Assembly: GCA_019058275.1 (NCBI GenBank)
Contig: JAHLVW010000061.1
Coordinates: 27,656 to 91,655 of the forward strand
Source: Candidatus Heimdallarchaeota archaeon
Lineage (GTDB): Archaea > Asgardarchaeota > Heimdallarchaeia > JABLTI01
DNA: 64,000 nt
Reading direction: 5' to 3'
Both the position numbers and the translations under genes were made by a program. Shown one piece after another: positions 18,139-28,381 of this stretch; position 1 is the stretch's first letter, and each line of letters starts with the position of its first letter. The notes beneath the pieces are model-generated. The model was not told where the DNA came from. It saw only the letters and a list, made by a program, of their open reading frames with translations, and made no database searches.

Positions 18139-18674
18139 TTTTCTTCCTCCGATGCTTTTATCTCGAGCACTTGGTCAGCACCTACTATTTTAAGTGCTTC
18201 TTGGAATTTAGCTATATCTTTGATTCCTTTTGGAGGTAAATCAAGATCATCTCTTGAAACGAAGTCAAAATCAGTCGTAGTTACTTCTCGTGGTTCTTGT
18301 ATAGCTCCATAATTCTTTATTGCTTGTATCATTGCAGTCATTGCTTTTGGTGGAGCAATTCCTCTATTTACTGCGATATTTGTCAGAGAAGCAATTGTAA
18401 AAGCCGGAGCAGTATCCATAGGACATCTTGCTCCACAAGTAAAGCAGTTATAACATTTCCAAAGTATTCCAGATTCAATTATATCATCAATTAATCCCAT
18501 GGTTGCAGCTATTTGGAATTTATGAGGAGCGAATTCTGAAAAAACCTTGTTTGCTGGGCAACCATTTGTACATTTAACACAAGTATAGCAATCTTCTGGT
18601 TTTGCATCACTAGAGATTGCTTTAATTTTATTGACTAGCTCTTTATCTCTAGAGCTATATTCTATAATATCCAT
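18135..18674 (-). CDS. hdrC: Heterodisulfide reductase subunit C (HdrC)
   Basis: A 179-residue soluble HdrC with two [4Fe-4S] motifs, CYTCVKCTNGCPANKV near residue 33 and CYNCFTCGARCPMD near residue 74. It passes electrons from HdrA to HdrB. It lacks the membrane anchor of HdrE-linked forms, so the complex is cytoplasmic. It follows mvhD by 14 bases and overlaps hdrB by 4. Confidence 0.9.
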   Translation of the reverse strand: MDIIEYSSRDKELVNKIKAISSDAKPEDCYTCVKCTNGCPANKVFSEFAPHKFQIAATMGLIDDIIESGILWKCYNCFTCGARCPMDTAPAFTIASLTNIAVNRGIAPPKAMTAMIQAIKNYGAIQEPREVTTTDFDFVSRDDLDLPPKGIKDIAKFQEALKIVGADQVLEIKASEEEK

Positions 18675-18688
18675 AAAGTTGCCTCCAG

Positions 18689-19138
18689 TTATTTCTTATT
18701 TAGAGGAGCAGGTCCAAGCTCTTTCAATTTCAAGACCATTTCTGTTATGGTGTTAGCAAATTTATTGCCTTCTCCTGCGGAGATAAACTCCAATCGAAGT
18801 CGATCTTTTTCTATACCAAAAGAGTCCATCAATTTATGTAACAAATTAACTCTTTTGAATGTCTTATAATTTTGAGCGATGTAGTGACAATCACCTAAAT
18901 GACAGGCAGCTATTAACACTCCATCAGCACCGTTTTCAAAAGCATCGATAACAAACTGGGGGTCAACCCGACCTGAACACATAGTGCGAATAATTCTGAC
19001 ATTGGCAGGATATTTTAACCTTGAGAGTCCTGCCAAATCTGCACCTGCGTAGCTACACCAATTGCAGCAAAATGCTAGCAAATTGGGTTCAAATGTTTTA
19101 TCCTTATTTTTTACAACGGTTGTAGTTTTAGAGTTCAT
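18689..19138 (-). CDS. mvhD: MvhD/FrhD-type electron-transfer subunit
   Basis: A 149-residue protein of the MvhD family, which carries a [2Fe-2S] cluster and joins a hydrogenase or formate dehydrogenase to HdrA. Visible are LAFCCNWCSYAGADLAG, IRTMCSGRVD, and LIAACHLGDCHY. The hydrogenase subunits MvhA and MvhG do not occur nearby, so the electron donor for this subunit must be encoded elsewhere or be the NAD(P)H module of the HdrA. It is 16 bases downstream of hdrA. Confidence 0.88.
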   Translation of the reverse strand: MNSKTTTVVKNKDKTFEPNLLAFCCNWCSYAGADLAGLSRLKYPANVRIIRTMCSGRVDPQFVIDAFENGADGVLIAACHLGDCHYIAQNYKTFKRVNLLHKLMDSFGIEKDRLRLEFISAGEGNKFANTITEMVLKLKELGPAPLNKK

Positions 19139-19154
19139 TTAAGGTCCTCCAAAT

Positions 19155-22100
19155 TTAAGGTGCTGGTGTACTTGATTCTTTAAACGCGTTTTCAATCATA
19201 GCTTCGATTTGCTCGTCTGTATAGTGGTTCATTGTTATAGCTCTTGCAGGGCAAGTAACAGCACATACACCACATCCTTCGCAAAGAATTTCGTTTATAT
19301 GCGATTTTGTATGACCATCCTCAGTTACAATCAAAGATAAGGCATTAAATGCACAGGTTGATATGCATGATCCACATCCTACACAGACGTCTTGATCAAT
19401 ACTAGCTACTATTGATTCTTTTTCTATCGATTTGCTTTTAATAAGTTTCGCTGATAATGTAGCCGCAGCATATCCTTGTGAAACACTATCAGTAATGTCA
19501 ATAGGTCCTCTACAAGCTCCGGCAATGAATTTACCAGAAGAAGCTGTTTCTACTGGAGCAAGTTTGATATGTCTTTCAATAAAGAATCCATCCTTATCCA
19601 CTGAACAATTTAATAGCTCACCAATTTTTTTGGCATCTTCGTTTGGTTCCATAGCAGTTTGAAGTATGATTAAATCTGGTTTATATCTGATTGTTTTTCC
19701 TAAATCAGCATTATAGATGTCGAAAAACATTTTTCCATCGATATCTTTTCTGATATCGCTTGGTACGCCTCTTATGAAATTGGCTCCCATTGTTCGAGTC
19801 TTATTATATAATTCTTCATAGCCTTTGCCAAATGTTCGTATGTCTTTATAGAATAACAAAGTATCTACTTCTGAACCAAACTTGTTTTTCATTAAGTATG
19901 CGTGCTTAATTGATGCTGTACAACAGTATCTTGAACAGTATTCATGATAGTTTTTATCTCTGCTTCCAACACAATTTATGAATGCAATTGTTTTTGGTTT
20001 TTTACCAGTTGATGGAACAGATATTATCCCATCTGTAGGACCAGCTGCATTTGTTAATCGTTCAAATTCCATGCCCGTTAAAATGTCTGGATATTCAGGA
20101 TCCTTGTAATGGTATTCAAGGATAACGCTTGGGTCGAAAGGCTTGTAACCTGTTGCAACTATTATTGCTCCAACTTTTTCACGTATTTTCTGAGGTAGTT
20201 CATCATGATCAATAGCTTGAGCTTCACAGATATGTAAACATTCATTGCAAACACCACAATTAGCACAATACAAACATCGAGTAGCTTCTTCCTTAGCATC
20301 TTTCTCAGTGTATGGTTTTACAACTTCTATGTTACAATCTGCTAACCTCTGTTCTACTGAAGCTTTTGGTAAAGGTTTTCGTTTAATTTTATTGGCTCTT
20401 TCAATAGGTATATCAGTGACTACTTCACCAATACGAACTCTTCCTTTGTAAATTTGGGAATGCGTATCTGGTACATCTGGTCTCCCAACATACAAATTTT
20501 CACCTCGGATATATCTATGTACAGATTCAGCAGCCCATTTTCCAGAAGCAACTGCTTCAATAACTGATTCTGGGCTATAGTAAAATTCACCACAGCAGAA
20601 GATGTGGGGATGAGTATGTGATTGCAAGGTTTTTGTATCAACAATCAGTTTACCTTTACTATCAACCATATCTTCAGGGATAATAGTCCTATCAAAATAC
20701 TGTCCAATAGCAATGAAAACATGATCGAAGTTCTCTTCATATTCTGAACCTTCAATATAGCTTGCTTTTCTTCTTCCATCTGCACCAGGTTGACCTAATT
20801 TTGTTTTTAGTAACTCAGCACCCACTAATTTACCATTTTTGCCAATGAATTTTCCAACTTGTACTTGTGGATCTAGAAGAATACCTTCTTCTATTGCATC
20901 ATCAATTTCCTCTTGATATGATGGCATCTCAGATCTACCACGACGATAAAGTAGTTTTACTTCAGAAGCACCAAGACGCTTTGCGACTCTTGCAACATCA
21001 ATTGCAGTATTTCCTCCTCCAACTATACCAACTTTTCCAGTTAGTTTTCGGATTTTCTTGTCACAAACATCCTTAAGGAAATTTAAGCCTGGAACTACAC
21101 CTTTTAGGTCTTCTCCATCAACATGGAGTTCGTAATTTCCTATTGCACCAGAGGCAACAATTACTGCATCATAGCCTCGTCTTCGCAATAAACCTTTCTT
21201 CTTAAGATCGTCGAAAGTTAATTCTTCTTCTTGACCTACTCTAAAACCAGTTTTTAGTTCAACTCCTAAATCTAAAATTCTTTGAATCTCATAGTCAAGA
21301 ACATCTTTTGGTAATCGATAATCGGGAATTGCGTACTGTAATAATCCACCTGCTTTTTCTTTCATTTCATAGATAGTAACTTTGTAACCTTTCTTTGCCA
21401 ACCACCAAGCTGATGCTAAACCTGAAGGACCACCACCTACAATGGCTACTTTTTCTTTGTATTTCTTTTCAAGTGGTTTTACTTTGGCTTCTTCTAGCAT
21501 ATGTTCTCTTTCATATTCGCAAATGAAATTTTTCAAGGCTCTAATTGCTATGGGATCATCAACTTCTCCTCTACCACAAAATTCTTCGCAATGTCCTACA
21601 CAGATCTTTCCACAGACAGATGGAAATGGATTTTCTTCTCTGATTAGTTCAAGTGCTTCTTTGTACTTGCCCAATGCTATTAGATTCACATAACCTTGAA
21701 CATGAATATCAGCTGGACAACCATCTCTACATGGGGGTATGCCTTTTTTATCTATGATATAACATTGCGGTACAGCTTGTGGGAATGGTATATAGGTTGC
21801 TTTATGAGTTGTTATGCCTACATCAAATGTACTAATAATATTCGTTGGACAATTTTCAGTACATTCACCACATCCAGTACACTTTTCTGGATCAATATAT
21901 CTTGGCATTTGTAAGATATCTACATCAAAGTTACCTACATATCCTGAAATATTAATTACTTCAGCATTAGTCATCAATGTAATTCTTGGATGTTCAGCAA
22001 CTTCAGCCATTTTTGGGGTTAAAATACAAGCAGAGCAATCTTGTGTTGGAAATGTTTTGTCAAGTTGAGCCATTCTACCACCAATGGTGGGTTCTTTTTC

Positions 22101-22616
22101 AACTAAGATAGTATCAATTTCGAGATTTGCTAACGCTAGAGCAGATGAAATCCCTGTGATACCTCCACCAATAACTAAAGCTTTTGGAACCCCTGATACA
22201 ATATTTGGTTCCAAAGGTTGTAAAAGTGCAGCTCTACTAACAGCCATCCTCACTAGATCTTTTGCTTTTTGTGTAGCTTTCTCATGATCGTCTGTAACCC
22301 AACTTACGTGCTCACGTATATTTGACATCTCAAAAAGATACTTATTTAATCCTGCAGCTTGCACAGTTTTTCTAAAAGTTTCTTCGTGCATTCTTGGACT
22401 ACAAGATGAGACTACAATTCGATTTAAATTATGTTCTTTAATATCCTCTTGTATCTTTCTTTGACTCGGTTTTGAGCAACTATACTTGAATGTATGGGAT
22501 TGGACGACATGTGGAAGCTTCTTCGAATATTCTGTTACTTCTACACAATTGATTGTTGAGGCTATATTTGAACCACATTTGCAAACATAGACTCCGATTC
22601 TTATTTCCTCGCTCAT
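19155..22616 (-). CDS. hdrA: HdrA with embedded GltD-like NAD(P)H oxidoreductase module
   Basis: 1153 residues, well above the usual 650 or so for HdrA. The N-terminal HdrA part has the FAD site VIGGGITGISSALAL (near 148), the active-site motif DCSACILTPKM (near 194) and a ferredoxin cluster CTGCGECTENCP (near 246). Residues of about 290-760 are a GltD/NfnB-like unit: Cys clusters CRDGC and VCGKICVGHCEEFCG, a second FAD site VAIVGGGPSGLASA, and an NADPH site VGIVGGGNTAID. The C-terminus returns to HdrA, with CVGCGSCISTCAF and CEGCGVCAVTCPA. The enzyme is expected to split or merge electrons among NAD(P)H, ferredoxin and the HdrBC disulfide site. It leads the operon. Confidence 0.9.
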   Translation of the reverse strand: MSEEIRIGVYVCKCGSNIASTINCVEVTEYSKKLPHVVQSHTFKYSCSKPSQRKIQEDIKEHNLNRIVVSSCSPRMHEETFRKTVQAAGLNKYLFEMSNIREHVSWVTDDHEKATQKAKDLVRMAVSRAALLQPLEPNIVSGVPKALVIGGGITGISSALALANLEIDTILVEKEPTIGGRMAQLDKTFPTQDCSACILTPKMAEVAEHPRITLMTNAEVINISGYVGNFDVDILQMPRYIDPEKCTGCGECTENCPTNIISTFDVGITTHKATYIPFPQAVPQCYIIDKKGIPPCRDGCPADIHVQGYVNLIALGKYKEALELIREENPFPSVCGKICVGHCEEFCGRGEVDDPIAIRALKNFICEYEREHMLEEAKVKPLEKKYKEKVAIVGGGPSGLASAWWLAKKGYKVTIYEMKEKAGGLLQYAIPDYRLPKDVLDYEIQRILDLGVELKTGFRVGQEEELTFDDLKKKGLLRRRGYDAVIVASGAIGNYELHVDGEDLKGVVPGLNFLKDVCDKKIRKLTGKVGIVGGGNTAIDVARVAKRLGASEVKLLYRRGRSEMPSYQEEIDDAIEEGILLDPQVQVGKFIGKNGKLVGAELLKTKLGQPGADGRRKASYIEGSEYEENFDHVFIAIGQYFDRTIIPEDMVDSKGKLIVDTKTLQSHTHPHIFCCGEFYYSPESVIEAVASGKWAAESVHRYIRGENLYVGRPDVPDTHSQIYKGRVRIGEVVTDIPIERANKIKRKPLPKASVEQRLADCNIEVVKPYTEKDAKEEATRCLYCANCGVCNECLHICEAQAIDHDELPQKIREKVGAIIVATGYKPFDPSVILEYHYKDPEYPDILTGMEFERLTNAAGPTDGIISVPSTGKKPKTIAFINCVGSRDKNYHEYCSRYCCTASIKHAYLMKNKFGSEVDTLLFYKDIRTFGKGYEELYNKTRTMGANFIRGVPSDIRKDIDGKMFFDIYNADLGKTIRYKPDLIILQTAMEPNEDAKKIGELLNCSVDKDGFFIERHIKLAPVETASSGKFIAGACRGPIDITDSVSQGYAAATLSAKLIKSKSIEKESIVASIDQDVCVGCGSCISTCAFNALSLIVTEDGHTKSHINEILCEGCGVCAVTCPARAITMNHYTDEQIEAMIENAFKESSTPAP

Positions 22617-22889
22617 TCAATAAAATCTCCGAAGATTGAAAGTATTTAATTAGTCGGCAATATAGTGTAAATAACTTATTAAAATGGTTAACGGTTGATT
22701 CGATACAAATTCAGTTTCTATTAATTTTCGAATTTTTATTCAAAAAATCAAACATTTTTAGAAGTATCATATTTTTTTAAAGACGCAAGATTATTATTAA
22801 AGTAAAAGAATGTTTTTCAGATTTTAGACAAGACTTTATCTCATAATTTACAAGTCATTATAACTATTACAACTACAGGATTGTTTGAT

Positions 22890-23867
22890 ATGAAGATATT
22901 AGTATCTGGTGCTTTTGGAAATGTAGGAGAAAGTACTGTAGATTCATTACTTAACACAGATCATGAAATTACTTGTTTTGATAAGAGAACTTTTGATACT
23001 GTAAAAACTGCTCGACGATTTAAGAAAAAGGTTAGCATCATTTGGGGAGATATCAGAAATAAAAAGAAAGTTAATCATGCTGTTGAAGGGCAAGATTTAG
23101 TTATGCATATTGCAGCTGTGATTCCACCTAAAGCAAATAAAAATCACAGATATACTGAACAAGTAAACTTTGGTGGAACTGTGAATATTGTTAATGCTAT
23201 GTTAAATCAACCTCAAAAACCAAAACTCATTTACACTTCTTCTGTTGCAGTTTATGGCGATGTTCGAGATAAAGAAACTCCTTTTGTTACTGAAGAAACT
23301 CCTTTTAATCCAAGTCCAGGGGATTTTTATGCAGTAACTAAGATTAACTCTGAGAAATATATCACAAAATCCGGTTTGGAATATTCCATTTTTAGATTAA
23401 GCTACATTCCTAATTCCAAAAGAATCAAGCTGACACCTTTAATGTTTGATATGCCTTTAGATACACCAATTGAATTTACTCATACAAAGGATTGTGGTGT
23501 TGCTCTAGCAAATGCTGTTGGTAAAAAAGGAATTTGGGGTAAAGTATTCAACCTTGGTGGAGGAGAAAAATGTAGGTTCTATTATAAGGATTACATTAAT
23601 AAGATGCTACCAATGATGGGTGTAGAAATTTTACCAGAGGAAGCATTTGGTAACGAACTATTTCATTGTTGCTTTTACGATACTAAAGAACTTGAGAAAT
23701 TATTGCATTTCCAGATGCATGATTTTGATGATCTTCTAAATGAAATGGTTCGTAATGCTCGAGGTAAACGAATTCTAGCTAAAATGTTTAAACCACTTGT
23801 TAAACCAGCGTTACTTATGCTTTCACCTTATTATAAAAAGAATAAAAAGAAGAAAGATAATGGATAG
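22890..23867 (+). CDS. NAD-dependent epimerase/dehydratase family protein (SDR)
   Basis: A 325-residue extended short-chain dehydrogenase. It starts MKILVSGAFGNVGESTVDSL with a GxxGxxG nucleotide loop. The catalytic triad is visible as Ser in YTSSVAVYG and Tyr/Lys in FYAVTKINSEKY. Family members convert nucleotide sugars or reduce related carbonyls. A basic C-terminal tail (SPYYKKNKKKKDNG) suggests membrane or nucleic-acid contact. An upstream in-frame TTG at 22881 exists, but the ATG at 22890 begins the fold. It is followed after 3 bases by a decaying paralogue, so the two come from a tandem duplication. Confidence 0.8.
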   Translation: MKILVSGAFGNVGESTVDSLLNTDHEITCFDKRTFDTVKTARRFKKKVSIIWGDIRNKKKVNHAVEGQDLVMHIAAVIPPKANKNHRYTEQVNFGGTVNIVNAMLNQPQKPKLIYTSSVAVYGDVRDKETPFVTEETPFNPSPGDFYAVTKINSEKYITKSGLEYSIFRLSYIPNSKRIKLTPLMFDMPLDTPIEFTHTKDCGVALANAVGKKGIWGKVFNLGGGEKCRFYYKDYINKMLPMMGVEILPEEAFGNELFHCCFYDTKELEKLLHFQMHDFDDLLNEMVRNARGKRILAKMFKPLVKPALLMLSPYYKKNKKKKDNG

Positions 23868-23870
23868 ATT

Positions 23871-24840
23871 ATGAAGATACTGATTACTGGTGCATTTGGT
23901 AGCTTGGGATTAAATGTTCTAGACTATATTTTGAAATCAGATCACAATATTACTTGTTTTGTACGAGATACTAGAAAATCCAAACGATTAGCTAAGAAAT
24001 TCAAAGATGATATTAATGTTGTTTACTGTGATATTAGAAACTATAATGAAATCAGTGAAGCTGTAAAAAATCAAGATATAGTTTTACATTTCGCAGCTAT
24101 TGTTCCACCCAGATTTAATTATGAAACATTGGATTATTCTCGAGGTGTTAATGTTGTTGGTACAAGTAATGTTGTTAAAGCAATTGAGAAACAATCAAAT
24201 TCCACAGCTCTTGTTTTTCCTTCCTCTGTAGCAGTTTTTGGTGATGTTCGAGATCGAGGAGTATGTGTATTAGCTACTGATGAACCAACAATTCCTAATG
24301 AAGATGATATTTATGCTCAACAAAAGGTTGAAGCTGAATTGCTAGTTAAAAACTCTGACTTGAAGTGGTCTATATTTCGATTTGGTTTCATGCCAAATGT
24401 TAGCAGCTTAAAGTTCGATCCTATGATGTTTGATGTTCCCCTTGATACCAATATGGAGATTATTCATATTAGAGATGCAGCATTAGCAATTGTCAATGCT
24501 TTAGAAAAAACTGAAATTTGGGGAAAAATTCTTCATATTGCTGGTGGTATTAATTGTCGCTTAACTTACTAAGAATTTATAGGGGGAATGCTAGAAGCGA
24601 TGGGTATTGGTTCATTACCAGACCAAGCTTTTGGAGATAATGATTTTCATTGTGCATTTTTTTGATACAGATTTTAGTCAACAACTATTGAACTATCAAA
24701 CAAATTCATATGATGACCTTATTGATGAAATGAAAAAAAATGCTGGTATAATTAGATACTTGGCAAAAGCATTTCGATCAATTGTAAAATTGTATTTATT
24801 ATCAAAATCACCTTATTATAGGAGAAAAAGAAAAAAGTAA
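23871..24840 (+). pseudogene. Decaying tandem paralogue of the upstream epimerase
   Basis: Homologous to 22890-23867 from start (MKILITGAFGSLGLNVLDYI) to tail (SPYYRRKRKK). Ser and Tyr/Lys motifs are present (FPSSVAVFG, IYAQQKVEAE). Two lesions are visible. A TAA at 24570-24572 stands where the paralogue has a Lys codon (RLTY-stop-EFIGG versus RFYYKDYIN). A T7 run at 24657-24663 must lose one T for CAFF to continue into DTDFSQQLLNYQ. The remaining 233-residue piece would lack the C-terminal substrate-binding part. I call it a pseudogene; the two separate lesions argue against a single sequencing error. Confidence 0.75.
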
Positions 24841-24850
24841 GAAGCAGAGA

Positions 24851-26083
24851 TTACTTCTTTGATTTTCTAGCTTTTATTCGTTGAATTATGACACATGTAG
24901 CTAAAAAGCTAATTATGTAAACATAGGATGGTAATGGAATTTTATCTGCTACTCCTTCGGGATAGATTTTGATTATACTTGTTACATCTGAGACATCAAA
25001 CACAAATAATGTTCTTTCTTCTTGTTCTGAAGCTCTCAAGATGTAAAGTAAATCTTTGCTGTATAATCCTACAAGAAAATACCCATAACCTTCATCTAGG
25101 CATTCAAATGCACTAATACTTTGATTGCTTGTTAAATTATTGATATCATAAACGAAAATGAAATCACTTGCTATACCAGCAAAATAATGATTCCAAAAAA
25201 CTAAATCATGGAAACGATCATACTCATTTGTGAATCTGCTATAACTATTTATTAGAACTGGAGAAAGCGGATCAATAATATAATACATTCTTATATAGAA
25301 ATCTGAATATATGAACATATAATCTTTATAGAATTCTATTCCATAGCAACTCTCATTAGTAATCCATGTTTTGATTTTTTTTGGATTCGATTTGTCAGTT
25401 ATGTTCACGATATCTATTTTTTGCTTATCCCCGGATAAAACATATAAAAATTCATTTTTCACTGCAAAATCATTAATACTATAAAATTCAAGTGCATATC
25501 TTGCAGATTCAATGAGATTTTCTAGATCTGAACAATCAATAATTCGTATTGTATCATTATTAATACGATATTCTCCATTAGCCAATAAGTAACAGAAATC
25601 GTTCTGTTTTTGCACTTCATATCTACTTGCTTCATGCAGACCCATATATTCATGGATTGATGAAGTTAATGCAATATAATGACCTAAATATGTAGGATAG
25701 AGAATATTAGTAATGTTTACAAATTCTAAACCTATTTCTTCATTCAAAACTGTTGTCATAATAAGTAAATTATCTTCAACATACAAATTTATTATTCTAG
25801 AACTTTGATGTGTTGGATAATAAGCAACAGTTGTTATGTTCGATGGATTATCAAACTCAGCTATTTGTAGTATATTATTATATTGACCTGGATACAAATA
25901 ATAGTCATCCTTTAAGGCAAAAACTGAAGGTAATTCAGCAACTACTGGATTGTTCACATTTATTTCATCATTTTTGTTTACTATTTTACCTTCACTTAGG
26001 CCACAAGATGAAGCAATAATCAATGTTGATATAACTATCACTAATAGTGAATTTTTCATATTATTCCTCTTCATTTTTCCCAT
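24851..26083 (-). CDS. Exported LVIVD-repeat beta-propeller protein
   Basis: 410 residues. A signal peptide (LLVIVISTLIIASSCGLS) is followed by propeller units with the LVIVD signature, for example YVLSGDKQKIDIVNITDKSN and MYYIIDPLSPVLINSYS. The C-terminus has a membrane helix (YVYIISFLATCVII) and a basic tail RIKARKSKK, so the protein is exported and C-terminally anchored. Such repeats bind ligands or partners at the cell surface; no enzyme site is visible. The start is uncertain: ATG at 26083, or the ATG at 26059 preceded by GAGG. It is comparable with the decayed gene at 6612-7885. Confidence 0.7.
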   Translation of the reverse strand: MGKMKRNNMKNSLLVIVISTLIIASSCGLSEGKIVNKNDEINVNNPVVAELPSVFALKDDYYLYPGQYNNILQIAEFDNPSNITTVAYYPTHQSSRIINLYVEDNLLIMTTVLNEEIGLEFVNITNILYPTYLGHYIALTSSIHEYMGLHEASRYEVQKQNDFCYLLANGEYRINNDTIRIIDCSDLENLIESARYALEFYSINDFAVKNEFLYVLSGDKQKIDIVNITDKSNPKKIKTWITNESCYGIEFYKDYMFIYSDFYIRMYYIIDPLSPVLINSYSRFTNEYDRFHDLVFWNHYFAGIASDFIFVYDINNLTSNQSISAFECLDEGYGYFLVGLYSKDLLYILRASEQEERTLFVFDVSDVTSIIKIYPEGVADKIPLPSYVYIISFLATCVIIQRIKARKSKK

Positions 26084-26284
26084 AATAATGCCCTTATTTA
26101 ATAGATTATACTATATTCAAACTCGATAATAAATGTATGCAAATTTATCACAGCTTATCTCTTGGATATTGTTATCTAATTTGTCAATATCAAAATCATT
26201 TTAATTGAATTTTGAAGCGTTTTAGTTAGATGTTTGATTAAGATTCATTCTTGCTAGAAAACACAATCACGATATTTTCTCAGA

Positions 26285-27332
26285 TTGAATCTTAGAATTG
26301 GAGATGGAAAATTTATATCAAAAAGAAGTAAATTCATTAAATATTTTCCAATAATAGCTATTATCATTGTTTCTGGGTGTGCTTTCATTCCTGGAGCAAT
26401 GGGGAATACTATCAGCGATGATCTCGAGATAGAAAAAGATGCTCTTGAAGATTGGCGATTAACTTATGAATGGGCTTCTAATGAAGCTCGGTACATTTTC
26501 GACCATGATTCTGATTTATTTAGATTAGCATGGCAAGAATTAGAAGCAGCTAGGTTGCTAGATGTTGAATTTAATATTCTTGCATTTGCAGAGAATGAAA
26601 CAAATACTGTTGTTAATGAAACATATATGCACCTGATTATGAATCATGTAAATGCTGCTTATATCATATCTGACCAATCTTATTCATTTGCGATTCATAC
26701 GTTTTTCACTGATAATCCTGATGAAAGTTCCTTCATTCTTGGTGAAACACCATCTGGGATTCCTTATACAATTAGCAGATTTAACTGGGAAAGTAAACCA
26801 ATTTATTATTACTCTACAGTTGAAGTATTTTTAACAATTATACTAAGTGATTGGTTCAATACACCTGATTATAGCTACTTCTTGGAACAAACAATGATAC
26901 AATTAAGAACTAATTATTCTTCATTTTTAAGTCAGAATTTGAGGTTCATGTATGCACCTGATACTATTTATACATTAGATGGTAGAACAAACCTTTACAA
27001 CTTAACACAAGAACCTCTCTTGTATTTCCAAGACCAAATGAGAGAAGCTTATGAAAATATCTGGGAAGGAGAAAGAGCGGTTAGTAGATTACAATCTATT
27101 GTTTCAATTATGACAATTTGCTACACTTCTTGCAGCTACTATTTCTGGTCGAATAGGTGAACGTAAGAGTATTCATCATGTATCAACAATAAGATCTGAT
27201 ATCAAAGATGATGAATCGTACATAGTACGTGAAGTTGATATCTTCAGCTTAGTTCTTCTGATTTTAGCAGTTTTAATTGCAATTGGAGCAATTATCTATA
27301 CATTTTTACCTCCTGATTTATTTGTAAACTAG
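26285..27332 (+). CDS. Exported membrane-anchored protein of unknown function, frameshifted near the C-terminus
   Basis: A TTG at 26285 or a nearby start opens a frame with a signal-type helix (FPIIAIIIVSGCAFIPGAM), then a mostly helical extracytoplasmic domain rich in acidic and aromatic residues. The uninterrupted frame stops at 27160, but a one-base shift near 27115 continues it into LLAATISGRIGERKS and a membrane helix (FSLVLLILAVLIAIGAIIY), ending at 27332. The restored form has two membrane-spanning ends, typical of this window's surface proteins. No family is recognised. It is followed directly by a hairpin terminator. Confidence 0.5.
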
Positions 27333-27354
27333 TCACTTTAAAGTGACTTTTTTT
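27331..27354 (+). terminator. Palindromic terminator with T-tract
   Basis: AGTCACTTT and AAAGTGACT (27331-27348) form an 18-base perfect palindrome followed by a run of seven T. It begins inside the restored stop codon of the upstream gene (27330-27332), which supports that restored end. Confidence 0.65.
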
Positions 27355-27480
27355 CTTATTTTTTTGAAACGAATTTAGAACCTTAAGACTACTTTTTCGA
27401 AACCATTGTCAGACTTTACTTAATATAAACTATGTTCTATTGATATTCCAAAACCCTTTAACACCTTGAGGTGGGTGGCT

Positions 27481-28365
27481 ATGAACAAAAAAACGTTATA
27501 TATAACAGGTTTAACTTTAATTTTCGCTTTATCAATATTGAGTGGAGCTATTACTATTGCGACAGTTCATCGAAGTGTTGACATAGAAGTTACTACAATG
27601 AATGATTCTACAGGTATTGTTTTACCAAGTCCAACGACAACAGGAGATAGTATAGTAAACAAATATGCTCTTGTCATTGGCATTTCCGATTATAAAGTAA
27701 TAAGTGATTTAAATTACTGTGATGAAGATGCCACAGATTGGTATAATTACTTAGATTCCTTAGGCTATCAAATTACTCTTTTAGGAGACAGTCATCCAGA
27801 AAACTTCCCACAATGGGATGGTTACGCAACAGAATACAATACTCGAGTTGCTTTGGTAAATATCTTCTCAATTGCTGATGAAGATGATATAGTTGCCATT
27901 ACCAGTTCTGGTCACGGCGGTAGATCAAGATCAAAAGATCTCAAAGCATTTGTTTATTTCCTATGTATGTGGGATACGAATGATGGTGAGGAAGGTTACA
28001 ATGGTTTAATTGATAACTATGAATTACTTGAGATTTTAGAACCTTCAGTTTCAAAGACATTTATCTTTCTTGATCATTGTAACAGTGGTGGATTTGAATA
28101 CGTATTCCAAAATCCAAACTCAGAGAACTATTACATGGCTACTACATGCACAGAAAATGGATTTGGATGGGATGATCCAGTTCATTTGAACGGTAAGTGG
28201 ACTTACTTCTTCCTAGAATACGCCTTAATTGGCATACTAGGAGGAACTGCTTCAATGGAAGAAGCTTTTGCTGTTGCTTATCCTGCATATCTTGAAGAAA
28301 TCCATCGTCCAGGTGATGTTCTTGAGGAATTTGATGGTTCTTCTGATACGCTCTTTTATCTCTAA
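27481..28365 (+). CDS. Exported caspase-like (peptidase C14/metacaspase-type) protein
   Basis: 295 residues. An N-terminal hydrophobic segment (LYITGLTLIFALSILSGAITI) is followed by a caspase p20-like domain. It has the first strand KYALVIGISDYK, catalytic His near residue 145 in ITSSGHGG, and catalytic Cys near residue 200 in FIFLDHCNSGG. The caspase pattern of hydrophobic strand, then H-G, then D-x-C-x-S-G, is complete. Archaeal and bacterial members are Cys proteases whose substrates are mostly unknown. The leader places it outside the cell or on the membrane, unlike cytosolic metacaspases. GAGGTGG lies shortly before the ATG at 27481. It ends at a long hairpin and seems monocistronic. Confidence 0.8.
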   Translation: MNKKTLYITGLTLIFALSILSGAITIATVHRSVDIEVTTMNDSTGIVLPSPTTTGDSIVNKYALVIGISDYKVISDLNYCDEDATDWYNYLDSLGYQITLLGDSHPENFPQWDGYATEYNTRVALVNIFSIADEDDIVAITSSGHGGRSRSKDLKAFVYFLCMWDTNDGEEGYNGLIDNYELLEILEPSVSKTFIFLDHCNSGGFEYVFQNPNSENYYMATTCTENGFGWDDPVHLNGKWTYFFLEYALIGILGGTASMEEAFAVAYPAYLEEIHRPGDVLEEFDGSSDTLFYL

Positions 28366-28381
28366 GAATTTGATACAACCC

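Noticed and set aside
19432..22287. Several plus-strand open frames of 65-85 codons opposite hdrA
   Set aside because: They lie fully inside the well-supported hdrA coding sequence on the other strand, have biased compositions typical of antisense reading, and have no ribosome sites.
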